Shown here piece by piece: positions 9,096-17,946 of a DNA stretch of 36,626 bases. The notes beneath the pieces were generated by a model, which was given only the letters and a program-made list of their open reading frames with translations, made no database searches and had not been told where the DNA came from. Each line of letters opens with the position of its first letter. Within the stretch, counting starts at the first letter, position 1. The position numbers and the translations under genes are program-made. Source of the DNA: an alpha proteobacterium AAP81b (GTDB taxonomy: Bacteria > Pseudomonadota > Alphaproteobacteria > Sphingomonadales > Sphingomonadaceae); assembly GCA_001295935.1 (NCBI GenBank), contig LJHX01000019.1, forward strand, positions 1-36,626, written 5' to 3'.

Positions 9096-10679
9096 TTGCA
9101 CGACATCGTCATCATCGGCGGCGGCCACAATGGCCTGACCTGCGCCGCCTATCTCGCCGCGGCGGGGCGCAAGGTCACCATTCTCGAAGCCCGCGATGTC
9201 GTCGGCGGCGCCGCGGTGACCGAGGAATTCCACCCCGGCTTCCGCAATTCGGTGGCGAGCTACACCGTCTCGCTGCTCAACCCCAAGGTCGTCGCCGACC
9301 TCGAGCTGGCCAGGCATGGCCTCAAAGTCGTCAACCGCCCCTTCGCCAATTTCCTGCCGACGGATGACGGCCGCTATCTGCTGACCGGCAGCGTCGGCAC
9401 CGCCGCCGAAGTCGCGAAATTCTCGAACGCTGACGCGGCGGCGCTGCCCGCCTATGAAGCCCGCCTCGAAACCATCGCCGACCTGTTGCGCGACTTGGTT
9501 CTCCAAGCGCCGCCGAACCTCACCGATCGCGGCTGGCGCGCGGCGCTGCCCGAACTGCTCGGCGCGGCGCGGTTGGGCAACCGCCTGCGCCGGCTGACCA
9601 TGGCCGAACAGCGGACGCTGCTCGAACTTTTCGCCAGTTCGGCGGGCGAGTTCCTCGATAATTGGTTCGAAAGCGCGCCCCTGAAAGCCGTGCTCGGCTT
9701 CGATGGCGTCGTCGGCAACTATGCGTCGCCCTATGCGGCGGGGTCGGCCTACGTGCTGCTCCACCACGTCTTCGGCGAAGTGAATGGCGTCAAGGGCGCC
9801 TGGGGCCACGCCATTGGCGGGATGGGGGCGATCACCCAGGCAATGGCGCGCGCCTGTGAAGCCCGCGGCGTCAGTGTCCGCACCGGCACCGCCGTCGCCG
9901 AAGTGCTCGTTGAAAACGCTCGCGCCGTCGGCGTGGTGACGGCAAGCGGTGAAGTCCTCCGCGCCCGTACGGTGATCAGCAACGTCCACCCGAAGCTGCT
10001 CTACCAGCGGCTGATCGACCCGGCGCTGTTGCCGCCCGATTTCAACACTGCCATCGCCGGCTATCGGTCGGGGTCGGGCACTTTCCGGATGAATGTCGCG
10101 CTCAGCGAATTGCCGCGCTTCACCTGCAAGCCCGAACCCGGCCCGCATCTTTCCGCCGGCATCATCCTCGCTCCCAGCCTCGCCTATATGGAGCAGGCGT
10201 GGATCGACGCCCGCCAACATGGCTGGTCGAGAGCGCCGATCGTCGAGATGCTGATCCCCTCGACCCTCGACGACAGCCTCGCGCCGGCGGGCCAACATGT
10301 CGCCAGCCTGTTCTGCCAGCATGTCGCCCCCGAACTGCCGAATGGCGCGAGTTGGGACGACCATCGCGACACCGTCGCCGACCTGATGATCGCCACCGTC
10401 GACAAGGCGGCGCCGGGCTTCGCCGCCTCGGTGCTCGGCCGCCAGATCAAGTCGCCGCTCGATCTCGAACGCGACTTCGGGCTGATCGGCGGCGACATCT
10501 TCCACGGCAAGCTGAGCCTCGACCAGCTTTTCTCGGCGCGACCGGTGCTCGGCCATGGCAGTTATCGCGGGCCGCTCGCCGGTCTCTACATGTGCGGCGC
10601 CGGCACCCACCCCGGCGGCGGCGTCACCGGCGCGCCGGGGCACAATGCGGCGCGCGCGGTGCTCGCCGATCGAGCATAG
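9096..10679 (+). CDS. NAD(P)/FAD-dependent oxidoreductase, PYROXD2/CrtI-like family
   Basis: The 527-residue protein begins with a FAD-binding Rossmann motif (IVIIGGGHNGLTCAAYLA) followed by LEARDVVGGAAVTEE, and ends with the FAD-contacting block YMCGAGTHPGGGVTGAPGHN. This is the layout of the phytoene desaturase-related amine-oxidase superfamily. It is closer to the PYROXD2-type group than to true carotenoid desaturases, which here are represented by crtD near the other end of the window. The substrate is unknown. The start is a TTG at 9096, chosen because it lies 6 bases after GGGGAGA and opens directly into the dinucleotide fold. A large inverted repeat follows 28 bases after the stop. Confidence 0.82.
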   Translation: MHDIVIIGGGHNGLTCAAYLAAAGRKVTILEARDVVGGAAVTEEFHPGFRNSVASYTVSLLNPKVVADLELARHGLKVVNRPFANFLPTDDGRYLLTGSVGTAAEVAKFSNADAAALPAYEARLETIADLLRDLVLQAPPNLTDRGWRAALPELLGAARLGNRLRRLTMAEQRTLLELFASSAGEFLDNWFESAPLKAVLGFDGVVGNYASPYAAGSAYVLLHHVFGEVNGVKGAWGHAIGGMGAITQAMARACEARGVSVRTGTAVAEVLVENARAVGVVTASGEVLRARTVISNVHPKLLYQRLIDPALLPPDFNTAIAGYRSGSGTFRMNVALSELPRFTCKPEPGPHLSAGIILAPSLAYMEQAWIDARQHGWSRAPIVEMLIPSTLDDSLAPAGQHVASLFCQHVAPELPNGASWDDHRDTVADLMIATVDKAAPGFAASVLGRQIKSPLDLERDFGLIGGDIFHGKLSLDQLFSARPVLGHGSYRGPLAGLYMCGAGTHPGGGVTGAPGHNAARAVLADRA

Positions 10680-10707
10680 GGTCCGTCCGCTTCCAATGCG
10701 ATCACAT

Positions 10708-10781
10708 CCGCTCCTGCCGAGCGAAGTCGAGGCACGCCCCCCCGCGCGGCGACGTGCCTCGACTTCGCTCGGCAGGAGCGG
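10708..10781. repeat. Repeat B, copy 1: 29-bp perfect inverted repeat
   Basis: The arms at 10708-10736 and 10753-10781 are exact reverse complements over 29 bases, built around CCGAGCGAAGTCGAGGCACG, and are separated by 16 bases. Four T residues follow on the plus strand, so the hairpin can end transcription of the oxidoreductase gene. A related copy with the same 16-base loop length lies at 18001-18072. The motif resembles a dispersed palindromic element common in sphingomonad intergenic DNA (recollection, not searched). Confidence 0.9.
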
Positions 10782-10917
10782 TTTTCGCGATCCAAGATGA
10801 TCCGAACAACACCTCGACCTGCCCTCACCTTGCCGCCGGCCGCGACTTGCGTCACTCTGGCGGTACAGTCCGTAGCTTGGGGGAAGCGACTGCGGAGCGG
10901 GGGGCACCATTGCGAAC

Positions 10918-11763
10918 ATGCTGATCGCGCAGGTCACCGACCTTCATCTCGGCTTCCATCCCGACGATCCGGCGGAGATGAACCGCCTCCGGCTCGACGA
11001 AATCCTCGCCACGCTGGTCGCCCTCGATCCGCGCCCCGACCTGCTCGTCGCCACCGGCGACCTGACCGAAGCCGGCACCATCGCCGCCTATGAAACGCTG
11101 AAGACCATCGCCGCGGCGCTGCCCTTTCCGCTGCTGCCGGTGCTCGGCAATCACGACGACCGCGACAATTTCCTGAAAGTCTTCCCCGACGCACCCCAGG
11201 CCGGCGGCTTCGTCCAATATGTCCACGACGCGGGGCCGCTACGGCTGATCGTCCTCGATACCCTCGAAGCCGGGCGCCACGGCGGCAGCTTCTGCGAGGC
11301 CCGCGCCGCCTGGCTCGCCGCCGCGCTCGCCGCTTCGGCCAAGCCGACGATCGTCGTCCTCCACCACCCGCCGATCGAAACCGGCAGCGGCTGGATGACC
11401 GAGGACCCCGATGCCGCCTGGGTGGCGCGCCTCGCCGCGGTCCTCTCCGGCCAGACGCAGGTCGTCCGCCTGATCGCCGGGCACCTGCACCGCGCCATCG
11501 TCACCGGCTGGCATGGCCATGTCCTCGCCGTCTGCCCGTCATCGGCGCCGCAGGTGGCGCTCGACTTCGCCGCGCTCGACCCCGAAAATCCTGATGGTCG
11601 CGACATGGTCGTCGCCGAAGCGCCGGGCTTCGCGCTGCATTATTGGACCGGACGCGACCTCGTCACCCATTTCGGCGCCGGCGGCGCGCATCCGGTGCTG
11701 GCGCGCTACAATGCCCGGATGCAGCCGACCGTGCGGCACATTCTCGCCGAGCGCCGGCGCTGA
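10918..11763 (+). CDS. Class III 3',5'-cyclic-nucleotide phosphodiesterase-like metallophosphoesterase (CpdA type)
   Basis: The 281-residue protein has the full set of calcineurin-like metallophosphoesterase motifs in order: TDLHLG near the start, ATGDLTE, LGNHDDRDNF, VVLHHPPI and IAGHLHR. These supply the Asp, His and Asn ligands of a di-metal centre. The arrangement and length match CpdA/Icc-type enzymes, which hydrolyse cAMP to AMP, although some relatives act on other phosphodiesters. There is no signal peptide, so it is probably cytosolic. It stands alone, after an intergenic stretch of 238 bases that contains repeat B, and converges on dnaN 25 bases away. A link to the cyclic-nucleotide-binding flavoprotein 5 kb upstream is possible but unproven. 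Confidence 0.85.
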   Translation: MLIAQVTDLHLGFHPDDPAEMNRLRLDEILATLVALDPRPDLLVATGDLTEAGTIAAYETLKTIAAALPFPLLPVLGNHDDRDNFLKVFPDAPQAGGFVQYVHDAGPLRLIVLDTLEAGRHGGSFCEARAAWLAAALAASAKPTIVVLHHPPIETGSGWMTEDPDAAWVARLAAVLSGQTQVVRLIAGHLHRAIVTGWHGHVLAVCPSSAPQVALDFAALDPENPDGRDMVVAEAPGFALHYWTGRDLVTHFGAGGAHPVLARYNARMQPTVRHILAERRR

Positions 11764-11788
11764 CGGAAGGGAAAAGGGGACCTGACGG

Positions 11789-12910
11789 TCAGACGCGCAT
11801 CGGCATCAGGACGTAAAGCGCCTTTGAATCGTCGTTCTCGCGGATCAGCGTCGGCGCCGCAGCGTCGGCGAGATGGACATCCACCTGGTCGCTGCCGACC
11901 TGGCCGAGGATATCGAGAAGGTAGCGGTAGTTGAAGCCGACCTCGAACTCGGGCGAGGCATAGTCCGCCGGCACTTCCTCGGCGGCGGTGCCGTTTTCGG
12001 GGCTGGTCACCGACAGCGTGACCTTGTCGCGGCCCAGCGCCAGCTTCACCGCACGCGTCTTCTCGGTGGTGGCGATCGCCGCGACGCGGTCGACGCCTTC
12101 GGACAGGCTCTTGGCGTCGATGCGCAACAGGCGATCGTTGGCGGTGGGGATGACGCGGGTGTAATCGGGGAAGGTGCCGTCGATCAGCTTGGAGGTCAGC
12201 GTCGCCTCGGCCGAGAAGCGGAAGCGGATCTTCGACGTCGACAGCGCGATATCGACGGGCGCGTCATCGGCGCATTCGTCGAGCAGCTTGCGCACCTCGG
12301 CGACGCATTTGCGCGGTACGATGACGCCTGGCATGCCGGCGGCGCCTTCGGGCAGGTCGAGCTCGATCCGCGCCAGGCGATGCCCGTCGGTGGCGACGGC
12401 GCGCAGATGCGGCACCGCGCCGTCGACGGCGTGAAGGTAGATGCCATTCAGATAATAGCGCGTCTCTTCGGTCGAAATCGCGAAGCGCGTCGCGTCGATC
12501 AGCTCGCGCAGCTCGGCGGCCTTCAAGGTGAAGCTCGTCGGCAGCTCGGTTTCGGCGATCACCGGGAAATCGTCGCGCTTCAAGGTCGCGAGGCTGAAGC
12601 GCGAGCGGCCGGCGTTGACCGTCATCTTGTCGCCCGACGTCGCCAGCTCGACTTGCGATCCTTCGGGCAGCTTGCGGACGATGTCGAACAGCGTGTGGGC
12701 GCTCGCCGTCGTCGCACCGTTGAGGTCGATGCTCGCGGCGATCGTCTCGACGACCTGAAGGTCGAGGTCGGTCGCCATCAGCCGCAGGCCGTTGTCGCGC
12801 GCTTCGATCAGCACATTCGACAGGATCGGGATGGTGTTGCGCCGCTCCACCACCGACTGGATGTGCGCGAGGCACTTGAGCAAGGTGGCGCGTTCGACAA
12901 TGGCCTTCAA
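11789..12910 (-). CDS. dnaN: DNA polymerase III beta subunit (sliding clamp)
   Basis: DnaN forms the ring that holds the replicative polymerase on DNA. The 373-residue protein has the familiar N-terminus LKAIVERATLLKCLAHIQSVV, the middle region TRFAISTEETRYYLNGIYLH and ATDGHRLAR, and the C-terminal end YVLMPMRV, with three repeated clamp domains implied by full length. I take the start as TTG at 12910, because GGGGGAG lies 8 bases upstream and the usual protein begins MKAIVER. An ATG ten codons upstream (12940) would add MQICPGEPDA, which does not look like the family. dnaA and recF are not next to it, so this window does not show a dnaA-dnaN origin region. Confidence 0.97.
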   Translation of the reverse strand: MKAIVERATLLKCLAHIQSVVERRNTIPILSNVLIEARDNGLRLMATDLDLQVVETIAASIDLNGATTASAHTLFDIVRKLPEGSQVELATSGDKMTVNAGRSRFSLATLKRDDFPVIAETELPTSFTLKAAELRELIDATRFAISTEETRYYLNGIYLHAVDGAVPHLRAVATDGHRLARIELDLPEGAAGMPGVIVPRKCVAEVRKLLDECADDAPVDIALSTSKIRFRFSAEATLTSKLIDGTFPDYTRVIPTANDRLLRIDAKSLSEGVDRVAAIATTEKTRAVKLALGRDKVTLSVTSPENGTAAEEVPADYASPEFEVGFNYRYLLDILGQVGSDQVDVHLADAAAPTLIRENDDSKALYVLMPMRV

Positions 12911-13023
12911 GGCGTCAGGCTCCCCCGGACAAATCTGCAATATCGCGCGACTATAGCGTGCGCAGCGCGCGGCGGTAGTGGAAAGCGGCGGCGCTTGCTA
13001 GGACAGCGCAAAGGGGACGCCAT

Positions 13024-13647
13024 ATGGACATCATTCTCGCTCGCCACGCCGAAACCGTGTTCAACGCGGCGGCGCGCATGCAGGGCCATATGGCGCACAC
13101 GCCGCTGACCCGCGCCGGTATCACCCAGGCCGAGGCGATGGGGGCAGCGCTCGCCGAGGCGCTCGGCCCCCAGCCGGACCGCGATCTCTGGGTCTCGCCC
13201 TCGGGGCGCACCCAGCAGACCGCGGCGATCGTCGGCGAACACCTCGGCCACCCGTTCTTCGACTGGCGGCAGGACGCGCGGCTGCTCGAAATCGACGTCG
13301 GCAATTGGGAGGGGCGCTATTATGCCGATATCGTCGCCGAAGTCGGCCCGATCATCGATACCGACCGCCGGCTGTTCTCGGTGCCCGCGCCCAATGGCGA
13401 ATGGTTCCCCGCCATCGCCGCGCGGCTGACCAGCTGGCTCGCCGACCTCGATCCGGCGCGGCCGGTGCTGGCGATCAGCCATGGCGTCACCGCGCGCGTG
13501 CTGCGTGGGCTGCTGGCCGGCGGCGAGGAATGGCACGGCGTCCGAGTCGCCGCCGACGCGCCGCAGGGTACGGTGTTCCGCATTGTCGATGGCGTCGAAA
13601 GCGTCATTCTGACCGGCTCCGGCGCCCGCAGCGCCCGCGCCGCTTGA
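13024..13647 (+). CDS. Histidine phosphatase family protein (phosphoglycerate mutase-like)
   Basis: The 207-residue cytosolic protein belongs to the branch of the histidine phosphatase superfamily that includes phosphoglycerate mutase-like phosphatases. It carries LARHAETVFN near the start, with the phospho-accepting His in RHAET (the usual RHG is RHA here). SGRTQQTA supplies the second arginine, LLEIDVGNWEG is the typical middle motif, and ISHGVTAR holds the second catalytic His. The substrate cannot be read from sequence. The ATG at 13024 follows AAAGGGG by about 6 bases. It diverges from dnaN and is followed 56 bases later by a diguanylate cyclase gene. Confidence 0.87.
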   Translation: MDIILARHAETVFNAAARMQGHMAHTPLTRAGITQAEAMGAALAEALGPQPDRDLWVSPSGRTQQTAAIVGEHLGHPFFDWRQDARLLEIDVGNWEGRYYADIVAEVGPIIDTDRRLFSVPAPNGEWFPAIAARLTSWLADLDPARPVLAISHGVTARVLRGLLAGGEEWHGVRVAADAPQGTVFRIVDGVESVILTGSGARSARAA

Positions 13648-13703
13648 CACAACCATAGCGTAACGATTTCTAGTGCAGGGAAGCTGTCGCGCGGGGGGTC
13701 GAC

Positions 13704-15470
13704 ATGGCAGGGGCAGGACGGCAGGGGGGCGCCATCTGGCTTCGCGCTGCCCTGCTTGGCGCCTTCGCCTGTCTGCTGGCCGTGGGCGCGATGCTGGTCA
13801 GCCGCATGGCCGGCAATGTCGCGGCCTTGTGGATCGCCAATGCCGCGCTGATCGCCGTGCTCGTCAGCCGGCCGCCGCGGGAATGGCCGCCGGCGCTGGT
13901 CAGCTTCGCCGCCGGTGTCACCGCCGCCAATCTTCTCTTCGGCGATTCGCTGATTTCGGCGATCGGCCTTGGCGCGATCAATACCGTCGAGGGCCTGGTC
14001 GCCGGGCTGGTGATCCGGCCGCGCCTCGGCGATCGCCCCGATTTCGGCGACCGCAGCGACCTCGTCTGGTTCGTGCTGGGCGCGGCGTTTGTCGCGCCGA
14101 TGGTCGGCGCCATGTTGGGCGTGCTGTTCCACACGACGCTCGTCGGCGGCAATGTGCTGGAACTCTGGGTCGCCTGGCGCGCCTGGTTTCTTGCCGATTG
14201 TCTCGGCAATCTCGCCTTTGCGCCGCTGTTCACCATGGCGCTCGGCGGCTTCCGCGACCCCGATGCCGCCAGCGTCCCGGCCTCGCCGCTGGCGAACTTC
14301 TGGCCGCTGGCGGTGGTCGGCGCCACCAGCATCCTAGTGTTCGCCCAGCCGCAACCCGTCGCCTATCTGCTCGTCGCCGCGACGCTGGTGGCAACCTTTC
14401 GCCTCGGCCCGCGCGGCGCGGCGCTGGCCATCGCGATTGTCGCGCTGATCGGCGGCGGCGCGACGCTTGCCGGCTTTGGCCCCTTCACCGTCGCCGGCCG
14501 TTCGCCGGCACAGGAAGGCGCGCTGTTCCAGCTGCTGCTCGGCGTACTGTTCCTCTGTTCGCTGCCCGTCGCCGCGGTGCTCGCCGAACGCAGCCGGCTG
14601 GCGGCGCGGCTTGCCGAGGGCGAGGCGCGCTATCGCGACCTCGTCGATAACATCGGCGATCTCGTCTATGTGACCGATGCCGAGTTCCGCTTCACCGCGC
14701 TCAATACCGCCTGGGTGAAGCTGACCGGCGTGCCGGTCGCCGCCGGCATCGGCCGCATGACCACCGATTTCATCCATCCCGACGATCGCCACCTGCTGAT
14801 CGCGGCGCGCGACCGGCTGACGACATCGGGCGAGCGCGTCACCGTGCGCAGCCTGACGATCAATGGCGTCCGCCACATGTCGGTGCTGGCGCATGCCATC
14901 CGCGACGACGCCGGCCGGCTGATCGGCACGCGCGGCACCGCGACCGATGTGACGGCGCAGGTCGAAGCCGAGGCGGCGCTGCGGCTGGCGGCCGAAACCG
15001 ACGCGCTGACCGGGCTGGCCAATCGCCGCCGGCTGCTCGCCGGGCTCGACCTTGCCCTTGTCAACGCCGACAATGGCGGCGGTCCGCTGTCGCTGGTGCT
15101 CCTCGACGTTGATCGCTTCAAGGCGGTCAATGACCAATATGGCCATCCGGCGGGCGATGCCGTGCTGGTGGCGATCGCCCGCGAACTTCTGTCGATCGCT
15201 GGCGGGCATCTCGCCGCGCGCTTCGGCGGTGAGGAATTCGCGCTGGTGCTGCCCGGCTTCGACGCGCGAGCGGCGCATGAGTTCAGCGAGGTGCTGCGGG
15301 CGCGGATCGCGGCGCGGACCCTGCACCCAGTGCCGCGCGTCACCGTCAGCCTGGGCATCGCCGAACGCCAGCCCGGCGAAGGTGCCGCCACCCTGATCGC
15401 CCGCGCCGACGCGGCGCTCTATGCCGCCAAGGCGGCGGGCCGCAACCAGGTGATGCGCGCCGCCGCCTGA
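13704..15470 (+). CDS. MASE1-PAS-GGDEF diguanylate cyclase
   Basis: This 588-residue sensor enzyme would make cyclic di-GMP from two GTP. Residues 1 to about 300 are hydrophobic with about eight helices and motifs of the MASE1 membrane sensor type (ALWIANAALIAVL, LADCLGNLAFAPLF). A PAS domain follows at about 305-425 (YRDLVDNIGDLVYVTD, DFIHPDDRH). The GGDEF domain at about 430-588 has DALTGLANRRRL, LLDVDRFKAVND and the intact active-site motif GGEEF at 508-512. The inhibitory RxxD site usually a few residues before GGEEF is absent (the segment reads AGGHLAARF), so product inhibition may be lost. The signal sensed is unknown. Confidence 0.93.
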   Translation: MAGAGRQGGAIWLRAALLGAFACLLAVGAMLVSRMAGNVAALWIANAALIAVLVSRPPREWPPALVSFAAGVTAANLLFGDSLISAIGLGAINTVEGLVAGLVIRPRLGDRPDFGDRSDLVWFVLGAAFVAPMVGAMLGVLFHTTLVGGNVLELWVAWRAWFLADCLGNLAFAPLFTMALGGFRDPDAASVPASPLANFWPLAVVGATSILVFAQPQPVAYLLVAATLVATFRLGPRGAALAIAIVALIGGGATLAGFGPFTVAGRSPAQEGALFQLLLGVLFLCSLPVAAVLAERSRLAARLAEGEARYRDLVDNIGDLVYVTDAEFRFTALNTAWVKLTGVPVAAGIGRMTTDFIHPDDRHLLIAARDRLTTSGERVTVRSLTINGVRHMSVLAHAIRDDAGRLIGTRGTATDVTAQVEAEAALRLAAETDALTGLANRRRLLAGLDLALVNADNGGGPLSLVLLDVDRFKAVNDQYGHPAGDAVLVAIARELLSIAGGHLAARFGGEEFALVLPGFDARAAHEFSEVLRARIAARTLHPVPRVTVSLGIAERQPGEGAATLIARADAALYAAKAAGRNQVMRAAA

Positions 15471-15509
15471 GTCGGCACGGGGTTGGAGACCGCGTCGACG
15501 GCGCCTAAA

Positions 15510-15531
15510 GGGGGGCGACCGTTTGCCCCCC
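15510..15531 (+). promoter_or_regulatory. GC hairpin directly before the thiolase ribosome-binding site
   Basis: The arms GGGGGGC (15510-15516) and GCCCCCC (15525-15531) can pair over 7 bp with an 8-base loop. The hairpin ends just before the AAAGGA ribosome-binding site of the thiolase gene and 40 bases after the diguanylate cyclase stop. It may terminate the upstream transcript or shade the ribosome site; the sequence alone does not tell. Confidence 0.45.
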
Positions 15532-15544
15532 CGAAAGGATGACC

Positions 15545-16732
15545 ATGTCCGCCCCCGCCGATCCGATCGTCATCGCCGGTTTCGCCCGCACGCCGATGGG
15601 CGGCTTCCAGGGCGCGCTGAGCGGTCTTAGTGCCACCCAGCTCGGCAGCGCCGCCGTCGCCGCCGCCGTCAGCCGCGCCGGCATCGAGGGTGACGCCGTC
15701 GAGCAGATCTTCATGGGCTGTGTGCTGCCGGCGGGGCTCGGCCAGGCGCCGGCGCGCCAGGCGGCCTTGGGCGCCGGGCTGCCGCTGTCGGTCGAGGCGA
15801 CCACGGTCAACAAGATGTGCGGATCGGGGATGCAGGCGACGATCATGGCGCATGACGCGCTCGCCGCCGGCAGCGCCGAGATCATCGTCGCCGGCGGCAT
15901 GGAATCGATGACCAACGCCCCCTACCTCCTCACCAAGCACCGCGGCGGCGCGCGGATCGGCCATGATGCCGTCAAGGATTCGATGTACCTCGATGGCCTT
16001 GAGGACGCCTATGACCCGGGCCGGCTGATGGGCAGCTTCGCCGAGGACTCGGCGCGCGATTATCAATTCACCCGCGCGGCGCAGGATGAATACGCCCTCG
16101 AAAGCCTGGCGCGGGCGACGGCAGCGATCGCCAATGGCGCCTTTGCCGACGAGATCGTCGCGGTAACCGTTCCCGGCCGCGGCGGCGATACCGTCGTCGG
16201 CGAGGACGAACAGCCCGGCAAGGCACGCCCGGACAAGATCCCCGGCCTCAAGCCCGCCTTTGCCAAGGACGGCACGATCACCGCCGCCAATGCCTCGTCG
16301 ATTTCGGACGGCGCCGCGGCGCTGGTGCTGACGCGGGCCAGCGTGGCGGCGGCCAGGGGCCTGCCGGTGCGGGCGCGCATCGTCGCCCATGCCGCGCACG
16401 CCCATGAGCCGGGCAAGTTCACCACGGCGCCGGTGCCCGCCATCCGCAAGCTGCTCGACAAGGCCGGCTGGAACGTCGCCGACGTCGACCTGTTCGAAGT
16501 CAACGAGGCCTTTGCCGCCGTCGCGATGATCGCCATGCACGATCTCGGCATCCCGCGCGACAAGCTCAACATCCATGGCGGCGCGACGGCGCTCGGCCAT
16601 CCGATCGGCGCTTCGGGGGCGCGGATCATCGCGACGCTCGTTGCGGCGCTCGAGCGCACCGGCGGCCATCGCGGCGTGGCGGCGCTGTGCATCGGCGGCG
16701 GCGAAGCCACCGCCATCGCCGTCGAGCGTTGA
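15545..16732 (+). CDS. Acetyl-CoA C-acetyltransferase (thiolase)
   Basis: The enzyme condenses two acetyl-CoA to acetoacetyl-CoA, or the reverse. The 395-residue protein has the acyl-accepting Cys92 in NKMCGSGMQA. NEAFAAVAM and GGATALGHPIGASGARI supply the catalytic His, and LCIGGGEA near the C-terminus holds the second catalytic Cys. Length is normal for the biosynthetic/degradative thiolase II family (AtoB/PhbA). I prefer the ATG at 15545, 5 bases after AAAGGA, over the in-frame ATG at 15539, which overlaps that ribosome site. It is followed after 25 bases by an SDR of the 3-hydroxybutyrate dehydrogenase type, so the pair likely interconverts ketone bodies or polyhydroxybutyrate breakdown products and acetyl-CoA. 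Confidence 0.92.
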   Translation: MSAPADPIVIAGFARTPMGGFQGALSGLSATQLGSAAVAAAVSRAGIEGDAVEQIFMGCVLPAGLGQAPARQAALGAGLPLSVEATTVNKMCGSGMQATIMAHDALAAGSAEIIVAGGMESMTNAPYLLTKHRGGARIGHDAVKDSMYLDGLEDAYDPGRLMGSFAEDSARDYQFTRAAQDEYALESLARATAAIANGAFADEIVAVTVPGRGGDTVVGEDEQPGKARPDKIPGLKPAFAKDGTITAANASSISDGAAALVLTRASVAAARGLPVRARIVAHAAHAHEPGKFTTAPVPAIRKLLDKAGWNVADVDLFEVNEAFAAVAMIAMHDLGIPRDKLNIHGGATALGHPIGASGARIIATLVAALERTGGHRGVAALCIGGGEATAIAVER

Positions 16733-16757
16733 AGCCGCAACCATCGAGGAGATCGCC

Positions 16758-17540
16758 ATGCTCAAGGGTAAAGCCGCCGTCGTCACCGGATCGACCTCGG
16801 GGATCGGCCTCGCCGTCGCCCGCGCGCTCGCCGCCGAGGGCGCCGATGTCATGATCAACGGCTTCGGCGACGCCGCGGCGATCGAGGCCGAGCGTGCCAG
16901 GATCGAAGCCGATTTCGGCGTCCGCGCCCGCTACAATGGCGCCGACATGTCGAAGGGCGCCGAGATTGCCGCGATGATCGCCGCGGCGCAGGCCGAGTTC
17001 GGCAGCGTCGACATCCTCGTCAACAATGCCGGCATCCAGCATGTCGCGCCGATCGAGGATTTCCCGCCGGAGAAATGGGACGCGATCATCGCCATCAACC
17101 TGTCGGCGGCCTTCCACGCCATCCGCGCCGCGGTGCCGGGCATGAAGGCGCGCAAATGGGGGCGAATCATCAACACCGCCTCGGCGCATTCGAAGGTCGC
17201 CTCGCCGTTCAAATCGGCCTATGTCACCGCCAAGCACGGCATCGACGGGCTGACCAAGACCGTCGCGCTTGAAACCGCGACCTTCGGCATCACCGCCAAT
17301 TCGATCTCGCCGGGCTATGTCTGGACGCCGCTCGTCGAAAAGCAGATTCCCGACACGATGGCGGCGCGCGGGTTGACCCGCGAACAGGTGATCAACGACG
17401 TGCTGCTGACCGCGCAGCCGACCAAGGAATTCGTCACCGTCGACCAGGTCGCGGCGCTCGCCGTGTTCCTGTGCGGCGATGCCGCGTCGCAGATCACCGG
17501 CGCCAATTTGTCGATGGACGGCGGCTGGACGGCGGGCTGA
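16758..17540 (+). CDS. 3-hydroxybutyrate dehydrogenase (short-chain dehydrogenase)
   Basis: The 260-residue enzyme would oxidise D-3-hydroxybutyrate to acetoacetate with NAD+. It is a classical SDR, with cofactor motif VVTGSTSGIG near residues 8-17, LVNNAGIQHVAPIEDFP, and the catalytic Ser-Tyr-Lys set with Tyr155 and Lys159 in YVTAKHG. IQHVAPIEDFP and the C-terminal region VWTPLVEKQIP are typical of the 3-hydroxybutyrate dehydrogenase subgroup. The start follows GAGGAGATC and fits the usual MLKGK N-terminus. The position directly after a thiolase supports the call, since together the two link hydroxybutyrate to acetyl-CoA. Confidence 0.88.
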   Translation: MLKGKAAVVTGSTSGIGLAVARALAAEGADVMINGFGDAAAIEAERARIEADFGVRARYNGADMSKGAEIAAMIAAAQAEFGSVDILVNNAGIQHVAPIEDFPPEKWDAIIAINLSAAFHAIRAAVPGMKARKWGRIINTASAHSKVASPFKSAYVTAKHGIDGLTKTVALETATFGITANSISPGYVWTPLVEKQIPDTMAARGLTREQVINDVLLTAQPTKEFVTVDQVAALAVFLCGDAASQITGANLSMDGGWTAG

Positions 17541-17946
17541 TCGGGCGCCGGGCTTATCCCCGATATCCTCGCAATCCACAGGTCTTGTTGCAAATATTTC
17601 GCTTTGACGACTCGGCCTTTGGTGAGAGCATCGCTTTGTGACCGGGAATTGACGGCGGCAGAAATGCCATATGAAGAGAAACGGTTACGCGCTCGGATTG
17701 GTGCAACAGACTGGCTTCGGCCGGAAATTGGGCAGCGGTTCAGGCAGGGTGGCGACGCCAGGGCGGTAGTGGGATCGGCACGCAAGTGGCGAGGCCGCGA
17801 ATGCCAGGGGGGAGCGATCCGGTGGCCGGGAGGTGATCCTCAGGGACGGCTCTCGCGCTGCGAAAGTGCCGTGACACGCGCCGGCACGCGACACCTCCGC
17901 CGCGAGGCAAAGGGTGAACCGCGACACCGCGCGACAGGCGCGACAC

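Noticed and set aside
8772-10937. 721-codon minus-strand open frame opposite the PYROXD2-like gene
   Set aside because: Antisense shadow rich in Arg/Ala/Gly with no motif. The plus-strand frame has clear FAD-binding motifs at both ends.
17552-17585. DnaA-box-like words (TTATCCCCG, CAATCCACA)
   Set aside because: Each differs at two positions from TTATCCACA, only two occur, and the dnaA gene is not nearby. This is not enough to propose an origin.
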